Shown here piece by piece: positions 15,726-24,680 of a stretch of DNA of 64,000 nucleotides (position 1 is the stretch's first letter; each line of letters opens with the position of its first letter). The notes beneath the pieces are model-generated. The model was given only the letters and a program-made list of their open reading frames with translations. It had not been told where the DNA came from and made no database searches. The translations under genes and the position numbers were made by a program. Source of the stretch: Bradyrhizobium sp. STM 3843 (GTDB taxonomy: Bacteria > Pseudomonadota > Alphaproteobacteria > Rhizobiales > Xanthobacteraceae); the NCBI RefSeq assembly GCF_000239815.1, contig NZ_CAFK01000039.1, positions 22,171-86,170 of the forward strand, read 5' to 3'.

Positions 15726-18218
15726 ATGAAGGTCGCAACGGTCGGCGCAGCGCGTCGAGCGAAGTTTGTTGCTGCGTGTTCGTTCGATGTTTTTGATACT
15801 TTTATAGTACGCGCCTGCACCACGCCGGACGGCGTCTTTGAAAGAGCTTATGAGCTCTCCGGTTTGTCTGAAACGCATCCGAATGTTGCAGAGAATTTCG
15901 TTCAACATCGCATCAGCGCCGAAGCACGCGCCCGCAACGAGGCGAAAGAAAAGCGCGGATCAGCCGAGGTCCGCATCGCGGATATCTATTCTTTCTTTCC
16001 TTTCAGACTGTTCGGCCTCGACCGCGAGGCGCTGAACGATCTTGCCGTCGCCGAGTTCCGCGCCGAGCTCGACCTTTGTCGCGCAAATTCGGAAATGCTT
16101 CAGCAATATTTGGAAATGAAACGTCAGGGCTTCCGCGTCGGCTTCATCTCGGACACGTATTGGAGCACGAAGCAGCTTGCCCATTTGTTGCGCAATTGCT
16201 GCCCCGATCTCAGCTGGGATTTTCTGTACGCCTCGTGCGAGCACGGCCACAGCAAGCGCGAGAAGCTGTTCGCCAAATATCTGACCGAGCAAAAGATCGA
16301 CCCGGAGAGGTCGTTTCATATCGGGGACAATGAGCGGGCTGACATCAAGGGGGCGCGCCGGCACGGCATTCGGCCGCGCCACTATCCGCAGGCGAGCGCT
16401 CAATTGGCGTCGAAGCTGCAGAGAGAAGCTTCGCTGTTCGAGCTGTTGTCGCTGGGCCGGCCGTCTCGGCTGGACCATGGCATCCGCACCCTGCGGCGCA
16501 TGGTTGCGGCTCAGACCGCAGAAAGATCTGCCGCCTGCCACCTCGGCATGACCGTGGTCGGTCCGGTCATGGCTGCGTTCGATGCTTTCGTCGAATCCCG
16601 CTGCAACGATTTGCGCAAGACTGGTGGAAAGGTCTCCATCGCCTTTCTTGGGCGCGACGGTTTCCTCGCGCATCGCATCCGGCAAAATGAGCCTGACGCG
16701 CACTATGTCGAGGTGAACCGCCGTGTGACGATGATCGCCTCAGCCGACACGCTGCAGCCGCTTCGCGATTTGCTCGACAAGATCCCGGCGATCGATGCGC
16801 ACAGCTTTGCCGGCATCACCAAGATCCTGCCCGCGGCGGTGGCCGACTTCTTCGCACGGAGTCCGAACGGCGTGGTCAAGGGCGCTCAACTTGCAGAAGC
16901 CCTCCCCGACCTCATAAGCCGCCGCGAGAGCGCCGAGCTCGCCGCTGGCATGCGGTCGCGGCTGCTCACCTATCTGCGCAACGCGATTCCCGATTTCGAT
17001 TCCTGCACCGATCTCGTGCTCGTCGACCTCGGCTATTCCGGCAGCGTGCAGAAGGCGCTGCGCCGGGTCTTCGATCGCGAAGGCATCAGGATCAGGCTGC
17101 ATGGCACCTATCTGCTCACGCTTGACGACGCATTCCATGATCTTGCTCGCGGCGACAGTGTCTGTGGCCTGATCTCGGATCTCATCGTGACCCCGCACAT
17201 GAAGCGCGCGTTGCTGCGCAACGTGTCGCTGCTGGAACAGCTCTGCAGCGCCCCGCAAGGCTCGGTCCGTGACTATCGCAATGGCGGAGTTCTGCACGAG
17301 CCGAATCCGATTCCTCCTGACCAGCTCGCCCGGATTGCCGAGGTCCAAGCCGGGGCGATCGCGTTTGCGGCAGCAGCGCGAGACCTGGCAACAACTCATC
17401 GGCTGCAGCCATTCGCGCCTTCGGATGCCTCGGCACGTTGGACGGCTGCGACGCTCGCACGTTTGCTGATGCTGCCTGATGACGATGAGCTCGCCCTGCT
17501 CGGCGACTTCCAGCACGACGTCAATCTCGGCACTGAGACGCTGCAGCCGCTGATCGACCGCCCATCCGTCGACAATCAGCTGATTGCGCGCGGCCTCGGC
17601 TTCGCGTGCGCCGTCCGCGACCTGCCGATGTGGCTCGCCGGAAGCTTCGCCGCGATCTCGCCCGCTCATTCTTATCTGTACACGCTGTTCGGCGCCAACC
17701 GGCTGCCGGCGGATGTGTTCGGCGAGACGGCCTGCGGCGCGCTCGAGATTGGACTCTTCAAGGCCGATGGCTCCGCGTCGATGGAATCCATCACCGTCTA
17801 CCGGACGGGGTTCGGCGACGTCAGGCTGCGCATTGCCGTATCGCGCGCGATGAACGTCGCAATGATCGTGCTCCCGCTCGGCAAATTCGCCCAGGCGGGA
17901 ATCCTGCATGGCGTTGTCGTTCAGACCGGAGCGACCGTTGCGGATGCGGCCGAGTCGCCCGACGTGGCTGCACTTTCCGATGACAGGCTGGTGTTTGCGG
18001 AGCTCGAGCGCCACGGTCGCCACTACCTCGCGCCGACCGAGGACGGCAGCCTCATCATTCCGGTCGCAGCCCTCCAGGGCGAGGTCAGCATCTATACGGT
18101 CGCCCTGACCTCGCTCAGCCATGATCGAATCTTTGCGCCGCACGCCGCGCCGGACGTCGTTGCCTGGAGAATGCTCTCATCACAGCTCGCCGAGCAAGGT
18201 GCCGCGCCAACGGCATGA
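15726..18218 (+). CDS. Large HAD-like protein, probable surface-glycan or flagellin modification
   Basis: 830 residues from the ATG at 15726, which has GGGGA 8 bases upstream. The N-terminal part has HAD motifs: FDVFDT at about 20-25 (motif I, nucleophile Asp and general acid Asp), FISDTYWSTKQL (motif II) and HIGDNERADIKGA (motif IV, Asp near 201). The rest (about 230-830) is a large region I do not recognise, with a repeated GRDGF motif and no membrane helices. HAD proteins of this kind occur in polysaccharide and glycosylation clusters. The next two genes are a glycosyltransferase-like and a formyltransferase-like protein on the same strand. Substrate unknown. Confidence 0.75.
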   Translation: MKVATVGAARRAKFVAACSFDVFDTFIVRACTTPDGVFERAYELSGLSETHPNVAENFVQHRISAEARARNEAKEKRGSAEVRIADIYSFFPFRLFGLDREALNDLAVAEFRAELDLCRANSEMLQQYLEMKRQGFRVGFISDTYWSTKQLAHLLRNCCPDLSWDFLYASCEHGHSKREKLFAKYLTEQKIDPERSFHIGDNERADIKGARRHGIRPRHYPQASAQLASKLQREASLFELLSLGRPSRLDHGIRTLRRMVAAQTAERSAACHLGMTVVGPVMAAFDAFVESRCNDLRKTGGKVSIAFLGRDGFLAHRIRQNEPDAHYVEVNRRVTMIASADTLQPLRDLLDKIPAIDAHSFAGITKILPAAVADFFARSPNGVVKGAQLAEALPDLISRRESAELAAGMRSRLLTYLRNAIPDFDSCTDLVLVDLGYSGSVQKALRRVFDREGIRIRLHGTYLLTLDDAFHDLARGDSVCGLISDLIVTPHMKRALLRNVSLLEQLCSAPQGSVRDYRNGGVLHEPNPIPPDQLARIAEVQAGAIAFAAAARDLATTHRLQPFAPSDASARWTAATLARLLMLPDDDELALLGDFQHDVNLGTETLQPLIDRPSVDNQLIARGLGFACAVRDLPMWLAGSFAAISPAHSYLYTLFGANRLPADVFGETACGALEIGLFKADGSASMESITVYRTGFGDVRLRIAVSRAMNVAMIVLPLGKFAQAGILHGVVVQTGATVADAAESPDVAALSDDRLVFAELERHGRHYLAPTEDGSLIIPVAALQGEVSIYTVALTSLSHDRIFAPHAAPDVVAWRMLSSQLAEQGAAPTA

Positions 18219-18272
18219 TGGATCCGCCTGATTCCGTGTCGTGATCCGTTTGAGCTGGAAGGAGAATGGAGC

Positions 18273-19619
18273 ATGATGCGCAGCACCGCGGACCGGACCA
18301 GCGACGCCACGACTAAACTCGCGCAGCTCTTGCTGTCGAACGGAGCGAAGCTCGGCGCTGCTCAATTGCGCCGGCTCAGCTGGCTGGTGCGCAGCTTCGG
18401 TCCGGCCGCGGTGTGGGGAAGCAGCGCGCACGCCGGACAAGGCCGCGTCGTCGTCGTGATCGACCCACCGAGCGGTGCAGGTGCGGAGCTGTTGTACAGC
18501 TCGTTGACCTCGGACACCGCGGTCGTCATCCCCTTCGGCGAAAATCCTGCGTTCGATTTCCTGAAATCGAAGCTGACCGAATTCGGGACGGTCGGGGCGT
18601 GCGGTGCCGATGGCCCACATGAGCTGTGGTGGGGCGGCCTGCGCTGGCGGCCGCAGGCAGATCCAATCAACGCGGCGACGCTGCGCGTAGTGTCCTGCTA
18701 TCCCCGTGCGCTCGGCGAAATCAGAGCCTATCACCTGAAGCGCTCGCTCGATCGGCTCGGACTGCCGTTCACCATCGAGGCGATCGATACCGTCCACGAC
18801 GACCGCCTGCTCGCATCCGAAAAGGCCGACTTCATCCTGCGCATGTGGAAACGACACGATGAGCCGCTGCTGTTCGTCGATGCCGATACGATGCTGCAGG
18901 CTTTGCCGTCCCTGCTGGTCGAAGCGGACGGCGATTTCGCGGTTCACAAATGGAACAGCTGGGAGATGTCAACGCGCACATTGTATTTCGGCCGCTCGAC
19001 AGCCGCCGAAGCGATGCTACTGACTTGGCAGGAGCTGACCCATTCCTATGTCGCCGTTTGGGAGGGCTATCTGCTCGACCAGGCCTGGAGCCTGACATCG
19101 TCGCAGATGCCGCTCGACACCGTCTGGCTGCCCCGCTCCTATCACGCGGTGGCGGGAGAAGCCGGCGCCAGGCGCGCGACCATCGTCCATAACCTCGCAC
19201 CGACCACCGCCGATCTCGGCCCGGATCCTGACTTTGCCGATGCGGTGCGCGCGGCGCGGCGCGCCGGCCGTAGCGGCGCACGGGACTCGCTGATCGTGCT
19301 GAACTCGACGGCCACATCGGACAAAGCGATCACGGTGATCCTGCGCGATGTCGAAGCGGCGGGCGCGCGTGCCACCGCGGCGAGCCTCCAGGCCGTGACG
19401 CGCGCGTTCACCGCCGACTGCGGCGGCTTCGCACGGCTCGAAGTATCGCTCTGCCCATGGCAGGACGATGTGCGTGTCGCAAGAGAGGCAGCATTCCTCG
19501 CCCACAACAAAGTGGTCGAGATCGATCCCGCGCAGGAGCTGCCGAATGATCTGTTCCGCACGCTCGCCGCGTCGGAGACCAAAGGCCGGTCCGTCAATGT
19601 AACGCGCTATCAGCGCTGA
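18273..19619 (+). CDS. DxD glycosyltransferase-like protein
   Basis: 448 residues, with GGAAGGAG 8 bases before the ATG. The centre (about 137-330) looks like a GT-A nucleotide-sugar transferase: a strand with RVVSCYP, then PFTIEAID, and LLFVDADTM, in which Asp203 and Asp205 form a DxD metal site. The N-terminal 130 residues contain a separate alpha/beta piece (VVVVIDPPSGAGAELLYSSL) that resembles a small Rossmann-like unit. The C-terminal part is unrecognised. It lies 54 bases after the HAD gene and 16 bases before the formyltransferase gene, so the three probably form one operon. Donor and acceptor are unknown. Confidence 0.7.
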   Translation: MMRSTADRTSDATTKLAQLLLSNGAKLGAAQLRRLSWLVRSFGPAAVWGSSAHAGQGRVVVVIDPPSGAGAELLYSSLTSDTAVVIPFGENPAFDFLKSKLTEFGTVGACGADGPHELWWGGLRWRPQADPINAATLRVVSCYPRALGEIRAYHLKRSLDRLGLPFTIEAIDTVHDDRLLASEKADFILRMWKRHDEPLLFVDADTMLQALPSLLVEADGDFAVHKWNSWEMSTRTLYFGRSTAAEAMLLTWQELTHSYVAVWEGYLLDQAWSLTSSQMPLDTVWLPRSYHAVAGEAGARRATIVHNLAPTTADLGPDPDFADAVRAARRAGRSGARDSLIVLNSTATSDKAITVILRDVEAAGARATAASLQAVTRAFTADCGGFARLEVSLCPWQDDVRVAREAAFLAHNKVVEIDPAQELPNDLFRTLAASETKGRSVNVTRYQR

Positions 19620-19635
19620 ATCCGGAAACATCCAA

Positions 19636-20361
19636 ATGCTCAAGACGATCATTGTTCTGACCGGCAGCCGCGACCAGCAGATGGCGCTGACCGAACTCCT
19701 CAAGGCGCACAATCCGGCGCTGTCGTTCCGGTGCGCCGTCAGCTTGGGGGAGCTCGAAGCTATCGAACCCGAGGTGCTCGCTGACGCGCGTCTTGTCGCG
19801 TTCACGACGGGCGTCATCGTCCCCACGCACATCCTTGATGCGCTTGGGTACGGCGCCTACAATTTTCATCCGGGTCCGGCAGACTATCCGGGCTGGGCGC
19901 CGGCGCATTTCGCACTTTACGACGGCGCCAAACAGTTCGGCGCGGTAGCGCATGTGATGGAAGCGCGGGTCGATTGCGGCGCCATCATCGGCGTCGAAGA
20001 GTTCGACATTCCCGACGGTATCGATGTGCGGGGCCTGGAGCAGATGGCCTTCGTGCGGCTCGCTTACCTGTTCTGGCGCATGTCACGCGACATTGCCTGC
20101 GAAAGCGCGCCGCTGGCGGTGCTGCCGATCGCCTGGAGCGGCATCAAGAGCACGAAGCAGATGTACGCCGCGATGTGCGACATGCCTGCCGACATCGCAC
20201 CTTCCGAGATGAAGCGGCGCATCCGCGCCTTCCATGACGATTTCCGCGGCATTCCGTTGACGGTGACGCTGCATGGCGCGCGTTTCCAACTCGCCGGCGC
20301 GGCCACGCCGAAACCGATTATGCCGGCCGTCGAGGCGCCGCCGCTCGCGCTCGCATCCTGA
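19636..20361 (+). CDS. Formyltransferase-fold protein, probable sugar N-formyltransferase
   Basis: 241 residues with the formyltransferase fold. The YNFHPGPADYPGWAP segment gives the catalytic Asn76 and His78, and RVDCGAII supplies the catalytic Asp113, the same Asn/His/Asp triad as in methionyl-tRNA formyltransferase. The C-terminal tRNA-binding domain is absent, and the protein is shorter than Fmt (about 310 residues). This, and its place after a glycosyltransferase-like gene, point to N10-formyl-THF-dependent formylation of an amino sugar rather than of Met-tRNA. It ends next to the convergent bluB gene. Confidence 0.75.
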   Translation: MLKTIIVLTGSRDQQMALTELLKAHNPALSFRCAVSLGELEAIEPEVLADARLVAFTTGVIVPTHILDALGYGAYNFHPGPADYPGWAPAHFALYDGAKQFGAVAHVMEARVDCGAIIGVEEFDIPDGIDVRGLEQMAFVRLAYLFWRMSRDIACESAPLAVLPIAWSGIKSTKQMYAAMCDMPADIAPSEMKRRIRAFHDDFRGIPLTVTLHGARFQLAGAATPKPIMPAVEAPPLALAS

Positions 20362-21033
20362 TCAACGCCTGAGCGGCCTGAGCGCCGCATCGCACAGCCG
20401 CGCCTCCCAGCCATGACGCTCCAGCTCGGGATCGTCATGCTCCTCCTCCGGCCAGCCGACGCACAGATAGGCCACGAGGCTCCAGTGCGGCGGCAGGTCG
20501 AGCGACCTGCAGGCCGCGTGCGGATCGAGAATCGAGACCCATCCGACGCCAAGCCCTTCGGCGCGCGCCGCGAGCCAGAAGGTCTGGATTGCCGCGACAA
20601 CGGAATAGCGCAGCATCTCCGGCATGGTCTTGCGCCCGAGTCCATGGCCGGTCTCGGCCGCTTCGTCAGCGCAGACCACAAGATGCACCGGAGCCTGGGT
20701 GAGCCCTTCCAGCTTCAGCCGCGCGTAGATCGCACGGCGTTCGCCGTCGTAGCCTTCGAGCGCAGCCTGGTTCGCCGTCTTGAAATTGGCCACGATTGCT
20801 GTGCGACGCTCCGCATCCTCGACCAGCACGAAGCGCCAGGGCTGGCTGAAGCCGACCGACGGCGCGTAGCATGAGAGCGCGATCAGCCGTTCGACCAGGT
20901 CCGGGCTCACCGCGCTCGATCGGAATCGGCGGACATCGCGTCGCCACCGTACCAGCTCCGCAAAGCGCGCTCTGAACGCTGCATCGAATTGCGGAGGCTC
21001 GCGCTCGGTCTCACTGCGCTTGGTTTCACTCAT
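20362..21033 (-). CDS. bluB: 5,6-dimethylbenzimidazole synthase BluB
   Basis: 223 residues of the nitroreductase-like flavin fold. WRRDVRRFRSSAV, CYAPSVGFSQPWRFVLVED and LGVGWVSILDP match BluB, which uses O2 to convert reduced FMN into dimethylbenzimidazole, the lower ligand of B12. No NAD(P)H-binding motif is evident, as expected. The ATG overlaps the stop of cobB (ATGA), so the two are co-translated. The product feeds cobT at 41940-43007. The call is strong given sequence and cob context. Confidence 0.95.
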   Translation of the reverse strand: MSETKRSETEREPPQFDAAFRARFAELVRWRRDVRRFRSSAVSPDLVERLIALSCYAPSVGFSQPWRFVLVEDAERRTAIVANFKTANQAALEGYDGERRAIYARLKLEGLTQAPVHLVVCADEAAETGHGLGRKTMPEMLRYSVVAAIQTFWLAARAEGLGVGWVSILDPHAACRSLDLPPHWSLVAYLCVGWPEEEHDDPELERHGWEARLCDAALRPLRR

Positions 21034-22370
21034 GGCGCTTCTCCACTGATGACGTGAAGGAACGATCCGCTGACTGATCCGCGACGTGCCCCTCGCTCTG
21101 CGATGGCGTTGCCGGCCGCATCACGGCACTCGAGCAGGGGATCGTCAGCCTCGGCCAAGATTGACGCGTAGTGAAACTCATGACCGTGGACGATAGCGCC
21201 GCGCGCACCGATCCCGCAATCGGCGAGCAGCCGCGCGCGGCGATAGCCGAGATGGAGGCGCCGTTTCGCGAACGACGTTTCAAGCGACAGCAGGCCTGCC
21301 ATGGCATGGCGGCCGCCATGTGCATCTTCCAGCCCGTTGCCCAACACCATGTAGCCACCGCATTCGCCGTGGATACACGCGCCGCTGTCGGCCGCATGGC
21401 GCAGACCACCGAGAAAGCGTTGCGCGGCGGCGAGGCGTCCGGCATGCAGCTCCGGATAGCCGCCGGGCAACCACACCGTATCCGCGGATGGATCCGGCGC
21501 CTCGTCGGCGAGCGGCGAGAACGCGACGATCTCGGCGCCGGACTCACGCCAGTGGCGGATCAGATGCGGGTAGCTGAACGAGAACGCGGTATCGGTGGCC
21601 AGCGCGATCCGCTGGCCCGGTGGCTTGATCCCAGCACCGATCGGTTGGTCATCACACGGCTCAACTCCCATGGGCCGCGCCAAAGCGCTGATAGCATCGA
21701 GATCACAAGCTTCACTGATCCGGTCCGCCAGCCGATCGAAATGCGTCTCGATCGATCCGATTTCCTGCGCCTGCACCAGGCCGAGGTGACGTTCCGGCAG
21801 CACGAGCTGCTCGTCGCGGGTCAAGGCCCCCAACAACTTGATGCCTACGCGATCGAAAGCGGGTTCGATCAGGGCACGATGCCGCTCGCTGGCGACCCGA
21901 TTGAGGATCACGCCCGCAACCGCAATGTCCTCGCGATATCGGGCGCAGCCGAGCGCGACGGCCGCGGCCGTTTCGGTCTGCCCGGAGACATCGACGACCA
22001 GCACCACCGGCCAGCCCAACAAGGCGGCCAGATCGGCCGCGGATCCCCTGCCCGCGCGACCCTGCGCCGGCGCGCCATCGAACAGGCCCATGACGCCTTC
22101 GACGATCGCCAGATCGGAATCGGCCGCCGTGTCGCGTGCCAGCCAGCGCAGCTGTGGCGCAGTCATCGCCCAGCAGTCGAGATTATAGCTGGTCCGCCGC
22201 GCCGCCATCGAATGGAAGGCGAGATCGATGTAATCGGGCCCGCACTTGAATGGCTGAATCTGCCTTCCGCGCCGGGACAGCGCCCGCATCAGCCCGAGTG
22301 CGACCGTGGTCTTGCCGGCGCCGGAGCGCGGCGCGGCGAGGATCAGCCCCTTTGGTGCCGCCGAGGTCAT
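21030..22370 (-). CDS. cobB: Hydrogenobyrinic/cobyrinic acid a,c-diamide synthase
   Basis: 446 residues. The N-terminal ATP-dependent part has PRSGAGKTTVALGLM (P-loop), and the C-terminal class I glutamine amidotransferase domain carries GECGGYMVLG with the catalytic Cys and a later His in GHEFHYA. In the aerobic pathway it amidates carboxylates a and c before cobalt insertion. The ATG at 22370 gives the canonical start; a TTG further upstream is less likely. It is transcribed away from cbiD, whose start is 47 bases off, and overlaps bluB by 4 bases. Confidence 0.94.
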   Translation of the reverse strand: MTSAAPKGLILAAPRSGAGKTTVALGLMRALSRRGRQIQPFKCGPDYIDLAFHSMAARRTSYNLDCWAMTAPQLRWLARDTAADSDLAIVEGVMGLFDGAPAQGRAGRGSAADLAALLGWPVVLVVDVSGQTETAAAVALGCARYREDIAVAGVILNRVASERHRALIEPAFDRVGIKLLGALTRDEQLVLPERHLGLVQAQEIGSIETHFDRLADRISEACDLDAISALARPMGVEPCDDQPIGAGIKPPGQRIALATDTAFSFSYPHLIRHWRESGAEIVAFSPLADEAPDPSADTVWLPGGYPELHAGRLAAAQRFLGGLRHAADSGACIHGECGGYMVLGNGLEDAHGGRHAMAGLLSLETSFAKRRLHLGYRRARLLADCGIGARGAIVHGHEFHYASILAEADDPLLECRDAAGNAIAERGARRGSVSGSFLHVISGEAP

Positions 22371-22417
22371 GGCTACGGTACCGTCCCAACACGGCAAACT
22401 GTGCTATGCGATCGGTG

Positions 22418-23548
22418 ATGACCGAAACCGCGGGAGCGCCAGAACGACCCCTGAAACGTGGCTGGACCACAGGCAGCTGCGCCACCGCGGCTGCGCGCGC
22501 GGCCTATGAGTTGCTGATCACGGGAACCTGCCCCGCGATGGTCGAAATCGCGTTGCCCAGCGGTCACCGCGTGAGCTTTGCGGTGGCGATGCATGAGGGA
22601 AACGAGAGTGCCGCCACGGCCGGAATCGTCAAGGATGCCGGCGACGACCCCGACGTGACCCATGGCGCATTGATCAAGACGTCCGTGCGAGTTGGACCGG
22701 ACGGTTCGGGGGTCGTGTTCCGGGCCGGGCCCGGCGTCGGCACCGTGACAAAGCCGGGCCTGCCGCTGCCGCCAGGCGAGCCCGCGATCAACCCGGTGCC
22801 CCGGCAGATGATCAGCGCGGCGATCCGCGAAGCTGCAACCGCGCTGAACGGACCGAACGACGTGATCGTCGAGATTTCCGTTCCAGGCGGCGAGGAACTC
22901 GCCAAGAAGACGTTGAACCCGCGGCTCGGCATCATCGGCGGCCTGTCGATCCTCGGCACCACCGGTGTCGTCATTCCCTTCAGCTGCGCCGCATGGATCC
23001 ACTCGATCTATCGCGGCATCGATGTCGCCCGCGCGTCGGGACTGACGCATATCGCCGGCGCGACCGGCACCACGTCCGAGAAAGCCGTGCAGCAGCTCTA
23101 CCAGTTGCCGGACGCCGCGCTGATCGACATGGGCGATTTCGTCGGCGGCATGCTGAAATATCTGCGCCGTCATCCGGTTGCGCGCATCACCGTCGCCGGC
23201 GGCTTCGCCAAGATGACCAAGCTCGGCCAGGGTCTGCTCGACCTGCACTCGCGCGCCGGCGAAGTCGATGTCGCCTGGCTTGCCGAGGCACTGCATGACG
23301 CGGACGCGCCCGATGCGCTCGTGAAACTCGCGCGCGGCGCGAACACCGCGCTGCAGGTTCTCGATGAAGCCAAACGCTTGAATTTCCCGGCAGGCGATGT
23401 CGTCGCGCGCGCGGCATTGAGCACAGCGCGTCGTGCGCTCGGCGACGACGGAATTTTGCTCGATGTCGTCGTGTTCGATCGCACCGGGCAGCTGGTCGGA
23501 CACTCCAGCGGCGCCGATCATTCGCCCCTCCCGCGAAAACGCCGCTGA
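22418..23548 (+). CDS. cbiD: Cobalt-precorrin-5B C1-methyltransferase CbiD
   Basis: 376 residues beginning with the CbiD signature [19 protein letters not shown]. Further motifs are [20 protein letters not shown] and [14 protein letters not shown]. CbiD methylates C1 in the oxygen-independent route. Here it sits among aerobic-route genes (cobG, cobN), while cobF, the aerobic C1 enzyme, is absent from the window. CbiD therefore probably fills that step. The ATG at 22418 is chosen; another at 22406 is in frame. It is transcribed alone, divergent from cobB, and overlaps the convergent cobM by 31 bases. Confidence 0.93.
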   Translation: MTETAGAPERPLKRGWTTGSCATAAARAAYELLITGTCPAMVEIALPSGHRVSFAVAMHEGNESAATAGIVKDAGDDPDVTHGALIKTSVRVGPDGSGVVFRAGPGVGTVTKPGLPLPPGEPAINPVPRQMISAAIREAATALNGPNDVIVEISVPGGEELAKKTLNPRLGIIGGLSILGTTGVVIPFSCAAWIHSIYRGIDVARASGLTHIAGATGTTSEKAVQQLYQLPDAALIDMGDFVGGMLKYLRRHPVARITVAGGFAKMTKLGQGLLDLHSRAGEVDVAWLAEALHDADAPDALVKLARGANTALQVLDEAKRLNFPAGDVVARAALSTARRALGDDGILLDVVVFDRTGQLVGHSSGADHSPLPRKRR

Positions 23549-24279
23549 TAGTCGGCGTCATAGAGGGCACTCTCGCGAAAATCCTGCGCCGAAAGTGCTT
23601 GGCCAACCAGGATTAATGCGGTGCGCTCAACCGGATCCGACTGCATGATCGCGGCAATCGTGCCGAGCGTGCCGGTGACGATGCGCTGCTCCGGCCAGCT
23701 GGCACGATAAACGATCGCGACGGGGCAGTCCGCTCCATAATGCGGCAACAGCTCCGCGACGACCTTGTCGAGCACATGGATCGAAAGGTGGATCGCGAGT
23801 GTCGCGCGCGACTGCGCAAACAACGAGAGCTGCTCGCTCTCCGGCATCGGCGACGCCCGGCCTGAGGTCCGCGTCAGCACCACTGATTGCGCCAGGCCCG
23901 GCAAGGTCAGTTCGCGCCCCAGCGCTGCCGCAGCGGCAGCGAAGGCCGGCACGCCGGGCGTGACCGTGAACGGAATCCCAAGCTGCTCTAGACGTCGCAC
24001 TTGCTCGCCGAGCGCGCTCCAGATCGACAGATCGCCCGAATGCAGCCGCGCGACGTCTTCGCCAGCGGCGGTCGCGCGCGCCATCTCCGCGATGATCGCA
24101 TCGAGCGACAGCGGAGCGGTGTCGATGATGCGCGCGCCGGGCGGACAGTGATCGAGCAGCGCCTTCGGCACCAGTGAGCCGGCATAGAGACAGACCGGAC
24201 AGCGCGCGATCAGGTCGCGGCCGCGCACCGTGATCAGGTCCGGCGCGCCAGGGCCGGCACCGATGAAATGCACGGTCAT
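23518..24279 (-). CDS. cobM: Precorrin-4 C11-methyltransferase CobM
   Basis: 253 residues of the tetrapyrrole methylase family: [20 protein letters not shown] at the N-terminus, [20 protein letters not shown] in the SAM/substrate site and [20 protein letters not shown] in the second half. It adds the C11 methyl group in the aerobic pathway. Its ATG overlaps the cobE stop (ATGA), making it the last gene of the cobL-cobE-cobM unit. The 3 prime end overlaps convergent cbiD. Confidence 0.94.
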   Translation of the reverse strand: MTVHFIGAGPGAPDLITVRGRDLIARCPVCLYAGSLVPKALLDHCPPGARIIDTAPLSLDAIIAEMARATAAGEDVARLHSGDLSIWSALGEQVRRLEQLGIPFTVTPGVPAFAAAAAALGRELTLPGLAQSVVLTRTSGRASPMPESEQLSLFAQSRATLAIHLSIHVLDKVVAELLPHYGADCPVAIVYRASWPEQRIVTGTLGTIAAIMQSDPVERTALILVGQALSAQDFRESALYDADYQRRFRGRGE

Positions 24280-24680
24280 GCCGCCCCTCCCGCACGAACG
24301 GGCCCATCGCCTTGCGCCAGCGCGCAGGTCGCGGTTGCATTGGCAATGCGCGGCAAGAGCAGGCGCGCATGCGCGCCGACAGCCGCCAGCGCCGCCGTTT
24401 CCGCAATCGATGGCACGCCTTTCAGATGCTGCACGCGCGCACTGTTGGTCGCAGCGAGATGCGATACGCCGGCAAGCTCGCTCGCCACGATCCCGACCAG
24501 CGGGCGTCCAAGCCTGCGCGCGACCGCAATGATGCCAGCCTCCTCTGCCTTCGCGCTCTCGGTCGCGACAACGCCGATGGAGTCGAGCTGCAGCGCTGCC
24601 GCAGCGAGAGCCTCGGCGATCAATGCCGCGATGTCATCAGCCGATGCGTTGCGGCGGCAGCCGACACCAAGCGCAATCAT
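24276..24680 (-). CDS. cobE: Cobalamin biosynthesis protein CobE (CbiG C-terminal homologue)
   Basis: 134 residues. It starts [20 protein letters not shown], the typical CobE/CbiG-C opening, followed by [20 protein letters not shown] and [20 protein letters not shown]. CobE is needed in aerobic B12 synthesis and probably binds a corrinoid intermediate; its exact activity is not settled. The start at 24680 forms an ATGA overlap with cobL, and the 3 prime end overlaps cobM by 4 bases, so the three are translationally linked. Confidence 0.9.
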   Translation of the reverse strand: MIALGVGCRRNASADDIAALIAEALAAAALQLDSIGVVATESAKAEEAGIIAVARRLGRPLVGIVASELAGVSHLAATNSARVQHLKGVPSIAETAALAAVGAHARLLLPRIANATATCALAQGDGPVRAGGAA

